A stretch of DNA of 8,609 bases from an uncultured Clostridia bacterium. Lineage in GTDB: Bacteria > Bacillota > Clostridia > Oscillospirales > Oscillospiraceae. A program made the translations under genes and the position numbers. Each line of letters starts with the position of its first letter. The first letter of the stretch is position 1. Below, one piece after another: positions 4,327 to 8,609 of this stretch. The stretch is from NCBI GenBank assembly GCA_937915065.1, contig CALDMR010000177.1, positions 1 to 8,609 on the forward strand. The letters run 5' to 3'. The notes under the pieces were generated by a model. The model did not search any database, was not told where the DNA came from, and was given only the letters and a program-made list of their open reading frames with translations.

Positions 4327-7300
4327 GTGTACCTGAAAGCGCTGGAGATCCAGGGCTTTAAGTCTTTTCCGGATAAGACGGTTTTGAATTTCGGTGAAGA
4401 TATCACAGCCATTGTTGGCCCCAACGGCAGCGGCAAGTCCAATATTTCCGACGCGATCCGCTGGGTGATGGGAGAACAGAGCACCCGTACCCTCCGCGGC
4501 AGCAAGATGGAAGACGTTATTTTCGGCGGCACGGAAAAACGGGCCCAAGTGGGATTTGCTCAGGTTACGCTGGTGATCGACAACACCAGCCATATCTTTC
4601 CCATGGAGGAAAGTGAAGTTGCCGTGACCCGCCGCTATTACCGCAGCGGCGACAGTGAATATTATATCAACCGGCAGGCGGTGCGCCTGCGGGATGTGAA
4701 CGAATTGTTCATGGATACCGGTATGGGCCACGAGGGCTATTCCATCATCGGCCAGGGTAAGATTGACGAGCTGCTCAGCGTGAAGAGCGGGGAGCGCCGC
4801 GGCGTGTTTGAAGAGGCGGCGGGCATTTCCAAATTCCGCCACCGCAAGGAGGACAGCGAACGCAAGCTCCAGCGGACGGAGGAAAACCTGCTGCGCATCA
4901 ACGACAAGATCGCGGAGCTGGAATTGCAGGTGGAACCCCTGCGGGATCAGGCGGAAAAGGCCAAGCGCTATTTGATCCTGCGCGACGAACTGCGCAGCCT
5001 GGAAGTTTCCGTTTGGGTTTATCAGCTTTCCGAGCTGCATGCCGGCGCGCTGAAGCTGCAGTCGGAATTTGAAGCTGCAGAGCAGTCTCTGGCGGAAGCC
5101 AACCGGCAGTTGGAGGAGCTGTATCGCTACACGGAACAGTTCGGCAGCAAACTGGCGGCGGTGGACGAAGAAGCGGAAGCTGTGCGAGAGGAAGCCGCGG
5201 CCCTGGAAGGGCGGATCAAAGAGCGGCAGTCGGCCATTGCCGTGATGCAGGGCAGCATCGACCACCATGCAGCGGATATTGAGCGCATTCGGGGCGAGTT
5301 GGCCGAGCAGGACTCCCGCTCAGGGAATTTGCAGGAGCAAATCAGCGCCCAGCGGGCGCGGATGGAGCAGATCGACGGGGAGTGCGAAGCACTGCGCGGG
5401 GATTTGCAGGAACTGCTGCGGCAGGCGGAAGAGGCCAGCAGCCATGCCGGCAGCATTGCTGGCGAGGCAGAGGCTCTGCGTGCCAAAGAGGCGCTGAGCG
5501 CTGCCGCTGCGGCGGATGTGCGCTCGGAGCTGTCGGCACTGAAAACGGATCGACAGAATATTGAGGAGCGGCGCGGCGCCGTTCTGGAAGAGCAGGCCGC
5601 AGCCCAGACCCAGCGCGCGGAAAGCGAGGAGAAGGCCGCCGGCAGCCGCCGGGACTTGGCACAGGCCCGGGACGAGCGGGAAAGTGCGATCAATGTGATC
5701 AGCGGCCATCATCTGCGCATGGAAAGCCGCCGCAGCAAAGCCAAGGAAGCGGCAGACCGGGCATTGCAGCTGACCATGGATCGCAATGCGATGGAATCCC
5801 GGATCCGTTTGCTCAGTGAAATGGAAAAGGAGTACGAGGGCTTTTCCAAGGCGGTTCGGTTTGTGATGCAGGCTGCGGAGAAGCACGCCCTGCGCGGGAT
5901 CTGCGGTCCGGTGGCCAGCCTGCTGCAGGTGGAAGACCGCTTTACCGTGGCCATCGAGGTGGCCTTGGGCGCCGGTATGCAGAATATTATTGTAGAGCGG
6001 GAAGAGGACGCCAAGGCAGCCATTTCTCTGCTGAAGCAGCGGGACGGCGGCCGGGCCACGTTCCTGCCCCGTTCTGCTATGCGGGGAGAAGCGCTGCGGG
6101 AGCACGTGCAGGATGAGCGCGGATTCGTGGGCATTGCCAGCGGCCTGGTGCGTTACGATGCCCGTTACGACGGTATTTTCCAGAATCTTCTGGGCCGCAC
6201 GGTGGTGGTGGAGAACCTGGATTGCGGCATTGCCATGGCCCGCAAGTTTGGCGGGCGTTTCCGCATTGTTACGCTGGACGGCCAGGTGATGAACCGGGGC
6301 GGTTCCATGACCGGCGGCTCTGTCAGCCGCAGTGCCGGTATCCTGTCCCGTGCCAACGAGCTGCACCGCCTGGCGGAGCAGCTGGAAGCGCTGAAAGCAA
6401 AGCAGCTGGAAGCGGGCCGGGCCCAGGAAGAAAGCGAACGGGAACTGAAAGCGGCCCAGTATGAACTGGAAGTGGCCGAGAGCCAGAAGCGCCAGGCCGA
6501 GGACGCCGTTTTGAAATTGGAAACAGAGCAGCAGCACTACCGGATTTTGCTGGAAAGCCTGGAGGTGAGCTGCGAAAATCTGGCCGGTGAGCTGGCGGCA
6601 CTGGAAGGCCGCCGGGAAGAGAACTCTGCTGCGGCAAAAGCGGCGGAAGAGCGGCTGGCTGCCCTGGAACAGGAGTGCGAGGCGCTGCGGGAAGCAGCGC
6701 TGGAGCGGCTCAGCGGCCAGTCAGACCTGCAGGCCAGGGCCGGGGAGCTGTCTGCGCAGATTGCGGAAAAGAAGGAAGCTATGGCCCGCCTGAGTGCGGA
6801 ACGGGAAACCATGCGTTTCGCGCTGACGGATCTGGAGCGCGTTTGTGCCGATATGGCCAGCGACCGCAGCGAGCGGGAAAAACTGGCCCGGCAATACGAA
6901 CAGGAAGCGGCCGCGCTGCAGGAGCAGATCGGAGCCAAGCGCGGAGAAATTGCTGCGCTGCAAACCGAGGGCGAAGGGTTTCGGGCTGCGCTGGACGAGC
7001 TGTCCCAAAAGAAATTGGCGCTGGAAGCGGAGCGCACCGAGAAAGACCGGGAGAGCCGCGACAAGAATGAAGCGGTGCTGAATATGGAGCGGGAAGTGGC
7101 GCGCCTGGAGCAGAAAAAAGCCACTTCTGCCATGGAAGAAAAGCAGATCCTGGATCGCCTGTGGGAAAACTATGAATTGGCCTATGAAGACGCCCGGGCC
7201 CAGAGTATGGAACTGGAGAGCCTGCCCAAGACCAACCGCCGCATCGGCGAACTGCGCCGGGAGATCAGCAGCCTGGGTACGCCCAACATCGGCGCCATCG

Positions 7301-7893
7301 AAGAATTTGACCGGGTCAATACCCGGTATGAATATCTGACGGGCCAGCGCAACGATGTGGAAAAGGCTAAAAATGACCTGCTGGGCGTGATCGCAGAGAT
7401 CACCGGCGAAATGCAGCGCATTTTCAAAGAGCAGTTTGGTATCATTGACGCCAGCTTCCGGGAAACCTTCCTGGAGCTTTTCGGCGGCGGCCAGGCAAAA
7501 CTGGAGCTGGAGGACGAGGAGGATCTCCTTAACTGCGGCATTGAAATCAAGGTGCAGCCCCCGGGCAAAACGTTGAAGACGATTTCGCTGCTGTCCGGCG
7601 GCGAGAAGGCTTTTGTGGCCATCGCCCTGTACTTTGCCATTTTGAAGGTTCATCCCACGCCCTTCTGCGTGATGGATGAGATCGAGGCGGCGCTGGACGA
7701 GGCCAATGTGGTGCGGTATGCAAAATATATGCGCCGCATTGCGGGCAAAACTCAGTTCATTGTGATCACCCATCGCCGTGGCACCATGGAAGAAGCCGAC
7801 GTACTTTACGGCGTCACCATGCAGGAGCGCGGCGTTTCGAGAGTTTTGACAATCAATTTGAATGATATGGCGAAGGAATTGAAGATCGACTGA
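4327..7893 (+). CDS. smc: Chromosome partition/condensation ATPase SMC
   Basis: SMC forms a dimeric ring with ScpA and ScpB that organises and segregates the chromosome. From GTG 4327 the protein has 1188 residues, full length. I prefer this start to ATG 4321: it follows AAAGGGGG with a six-base gap (the ATG abuts the G-run), gives the usual opening M-Y-L-K-x-L-E-I-Q-G-F-K-S-F, and puts the Walker A lysine (GPNGSGKS, 31-38) at 37 as in B. subtilis. Further landmarks are Q-loop region GYSIIGQGKIDELL, coiled coil ~165-510, hinge ~515-665 (GPVASLLQ; GGSMTGG at 658-664), returning coiled coil ~665-1020, ABC signature LSGGEK (Ser1090) and Walker B CVMDE (Asp1117, Glu1118), all matching B. subtilis numbering. 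The coils are rich in Ala, Glu and Arg. It is read from the promoter at 4040. Its last 64 bp are duplicated downstream, and its final residue is Asp where the second copy encodes Glu. Confidence 0.98.
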   Translation: MYLKALEIQGFKSFPDKTVLNFGEDITAIVGPNGSGKSNISDAIRWVMGEQSTRTLRGSKMEDVIFGGTEKRAQVGFAQVTLVIDNTSHIFPMEESEVAVTRRYYRSGDSEYYINRQAVRLRDVNELFMDTGMGHEGYSIIGQGKIDELLSVKSGERRGVFEEAAGISKFRHRKEDSERKLQRTEENLLRINDKIAELELQVEPLRDQAEKAKRYLILRDELRSLEVSVWVYQLSELHAGALKLQSEFEAAEQSLAEANRQLEELYRYTEQFGSKLAAVDEEAEAVREEAAALEGRIKERQSAIAVMQGSIDHHAADIERIRGELAEQDSRSGNLQEQISAQRARMEQIDGECEALRGDLQELLRQAEEASSHAGSIAGEAEALRAKEALSAAAAADVRSELSALKTDRQNIEERRGAVLEEQAAAQTQRAESEEKAAGSRRDLAQARDERESAINVISGHHLRMESRRSKAKEAADRALQLTMDRNAMESRIRLLSEMEKEYEGFSKAVRFVMQAAEKHALRGICGPVASLLQVEDRFTVAIEVALGAGMQNIIVEREEDAKAAISLLKQRDGGRATFLPRSAMRGEALREHVQDERGFVGIASGLVRYDARYDGIFQNLLGRTVVVENLDCGIAMARKFGGRFRIVTLDGQVMNRGGSMTGGSVSRSAGILSRANELHRLAEQLEALKAKQLEAGRAQEESERELKAAQYELEVAESQKRQAEDAVLKLETEQQHYRILLESLEVSCENLAGELAALEGRREENSAAAKAAEERLAALEQECEALREAALERLSGQSDLQARAGELSAQIAEKKEAMARLSAERETMRFALTDLERVCADMASDRSEREKLARQYEQEAAALQEQIGAKRGEIAALQTEGEGFRAALDELSQKKLALEAERTEKDRESRDKNEAVLNMEREVARLEQKKATSAMEEKQILDRLWENYELAYEDARAQSMELESLPKTNRRIGELRREISSLGTPNIGAIEEFDRVNTRYEYLTGQRNDVEKAKNDLLGVIAEITGEMQRIFKEQFGIIDASFRETFLELFGGGQAKLELEDEEDLLNCGIEIKVQPPGKTLKTISLLSGGEKAFVAIALYFAILKVHPTPFCVMDEIEAALDEANVVRYAKYMRRIAGKTQFIVITHRRGTMEEADVLYGVTMQERGVSRVLTINLNDMAKELKID
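7826..7889 (+). repeat. Direct repeat, copy 1 (3' end of smc)
   Basis: These 64 bp, coding the last ~21 residues of SMC (RGVSRVLTINLNDMAKELKI), recur 208 bp downstream at 8034-8097 with a single mismatch (T7836 against G8044). Immediately after copy 1 the bases CTGA supply a new stop codon. Confidence 0.97.
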
Positions 7894-7899
7894 GTATGC

Positions 7900-8033
7900 T
7901 CCGCGCTCCTGCCCCGCGCCGAATGGCGCGCACAAGCGTTTCGCCGAAGGCGAAACCTTGGCATCCGGCGAATTTATTCCGACGGATGGAAGTGTAAATA
8001 AGGGCTCCCGCAAAATGGAGCATTTTGCGGGAC
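7900..8033. repeat. Hairpin-dense insertion between smc and ftsY
   Basis: Four inverted repeats follow in a row. CGCGCC/GGCGCG lies at 7915-7930; GTTTCGCC/GGCGAAAC at 7938-7956 with loop GAA. An imperfect one, CATCCG...CGGATG with inner GAAT/ATTC, lies at 7962-7988. TCCCGCAAAATG/CATTTTGCGGGA lies at 8006-8032 (12 bp, loop GAG). None has a proper T-run, so they are not plain terminators. The set resembles the short palindromic intergenic elements (REP- or MITE-like) scattered in many bacterial genomes. No transposase or convincing ORF is inside. Copy number cannot be judged from this window. Confidence 0.6.
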
Positions 8034-8097
8034 AGCGCGGCGTGTCGAGAGTTTTGACAATCAATTTGAATGATATGGCGAAGGAATTGAAGATCGA
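8034..8097 (+). repeat. Direct repeat, copy 2 (displaced smc 3' end)
   Basis: This copy codes for the same SMC tail ending in ...KELKIE and TAA (8098-8100), then runs into the ftsY ribosome site. It is 208 bp from copy 1, so it is out of the smc frame. It probably represents the ancestral smc end still joined to its original downstream sequence. An in-frame ATG at 8015 would give only 28 residues, and I do not call it a gene. Confidence 0.95.
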
Positions 8098-8124
8098 ATA
8101 AGGATAGTTGAAGGAGTATGCGCT

Positions 8125-8609
8125 ATGGGCTTTTTTGACAAGCTGAAAAAAGTATTCAGCGGCAGCATCAAATTGGATGACGAGTTTTTTGATGCCATGG
8201 AGGAAACGCTGATTCTTGGCGATCTGGGCGTTACTGTGGCGACGGAGGCTGTGGAGCAGCTGCGCACTGCAATTAAAAAGGAACACCTGCAAACGGAGGA
8301 AGAGGTCAAGGAGGCGCTGCGCCGTATCCTGGCAGAAATGCTGCAAGTGGGAGACACGACGCTGGATTTGTCCACAAAACCCAGCGTGGTGATGATGATC
8401 GGCGTGAACGGCGTGGGTAAAACCACCACCATCGGCAAACTGGGCTACCGGCTGCGCGGGGAGGGGAAAAAAGTGCTCTTCTGCGCGTCGGATACCTTCC
8501 GCGCGGCGGCGGCGGATCAGCTGGAGATTTGGTCGGAGCGTGCAGGCGCGGATATTGTGCGGCAGAACGAAGGGTCTGATCCCGGCGCTGTGCTGTTTGA
8601 CGCCATGCA
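8125..8609 (+). CDS. ftsY: Signal recognition particle receptor FtsY, 5' part (cut by window end)
   Basis: FtsY is the GTPase that docks SRP-ribosome complexes at the membrane. The start ATG 8125 follows AAGGAG (8111-8116) at eight bases. The first 161 residues are present. The opening MGFFDKLKKVFSG matches the amphipathic membrane-targeting helix; the N domain follows (DDEFFDAMEETLILGDLGV). The GTP-binding G1 loop is GVNGVGKTTT (93-102), then DTFRAAA (123-129) and GSDPGAV. There is almost no acidic A domain, as is usual in Firmicutes. Motifs beyond (DTAGR, TKLDG) lie outside the window. An out-of-frame ATG at 8118 overlaps the ribosome-site spacer but is not the start. With no clear promoter in the gap, ftsY is probably co-transcribed with smc through the hairpin insertion, which may affect its expression. 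Confidence 0.96.
   Translation, partial: MGFFDKLKKVFSGSIKLDDEFFDAMEETLILGDLGVTVATEAVEQLRTAIKKEHLQTEEEVKEALRRILAEMLQVGDTTLDLSTKPSVVMMIGVNGVGKTTTIGKLGYRLRGEGKKVLFCASDTFRAAAADQLEIWSERAGADIVRQNEGSDPGAVLFDAM

Noticed and set aside
4228..5268. 346-codon minus-strand open frame over the smc promoter-proximal part
   Set aside because: It is a shadow of the SMC ATPase head and first coiled coil; no ribosome site or domain signs were found. The same holds for the minus frame 5320-6537.
7900..8033. CRISPR array or transposon with a transposase
   Set aside because: The palindromes differ from one another and are not evenly spaced, and no transposase-like ORF lies inside; only a small non-coding element is supported.
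6721..8346. 541-codon minus-strand open frame across the smc end and ftsY
   Set aside because: It runs antisense to two certain housekeeping genes and through the hairpin insert; its composition reflects GC-rich codons of smc, with no recognisable motif.

Overview
The window looks like chromosomal DNA from a low-to-mid-GC member of the Clostridia, probably a gut Oscillospiraceae/Ruminococcaceae relative. This is inference from three things: a Firmicutes-type SMC whose residue numbering matches Bacillus subtilis SMC, an smc-ftsY order, and a divergent XRE-regulator/protein-kinase pair of a kind I know from that group. No species can be named from the sequence alone.

Left part (1-1722, minus strand). 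A good ribosome binding site and ATG at the extreme left edge mark a minus-strand gene that leaves the window. A bidirectional terminator hairpin (35-72) separates it from a 354-residue lipoprotein with three ~54-residue helical repeats. Upstream of that lies a 141-residue XRE-type helix-turn-helix regulator, whose true start is the ATG at 1722 behind a GGAGG site.

Centre (1723-3892). The 154-bp gap between the regulator and the kinase holds overlapping divergent promoter candidates and a perfect inverted repeat that could be an operator. On the plus strand follow a small Ser/Thr kinase-like protein (intact C-lobe motifs, atypical N-lobe) and, one base after its stop, a gene for a zinc-ribbon, one-TM, parallel beta-helix protein. 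That second gene is broken by what looks like a one-base deletion exactly at the fourth zinc-ligand cysteine. A strong terminator closes the operon. The kinase gene contains a perfect 15-bp inverted repeat inside its coding sequence. The divergent layout suggests that the regulator controls the kinase and envelope-protein operon, but nothing here shows what is sensed.

Right part (3893-8609). A 434-bp non-coding stretch carries a near-consensus sigma-A promoter and a ~250-nt leader. The leader holds a weak terminator-like hairpin and a possible small ORF. It leads into smc (best start GTG 4327, 1188 aa, full length), then ftsY (5' part only, cut by the window end). Between smc and ftsY the last 64 bp of smc are duplicated, and the two copies flank ~134 bp packed with hairpins. 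The smc protein is kept intact with only its last residue changed. SMC (chromosome condensation and segregation) and FtsY (signal-recognition-particle receptor) are housekeeping genes; the accessory-looking material is to their left and in the small insertion between them.
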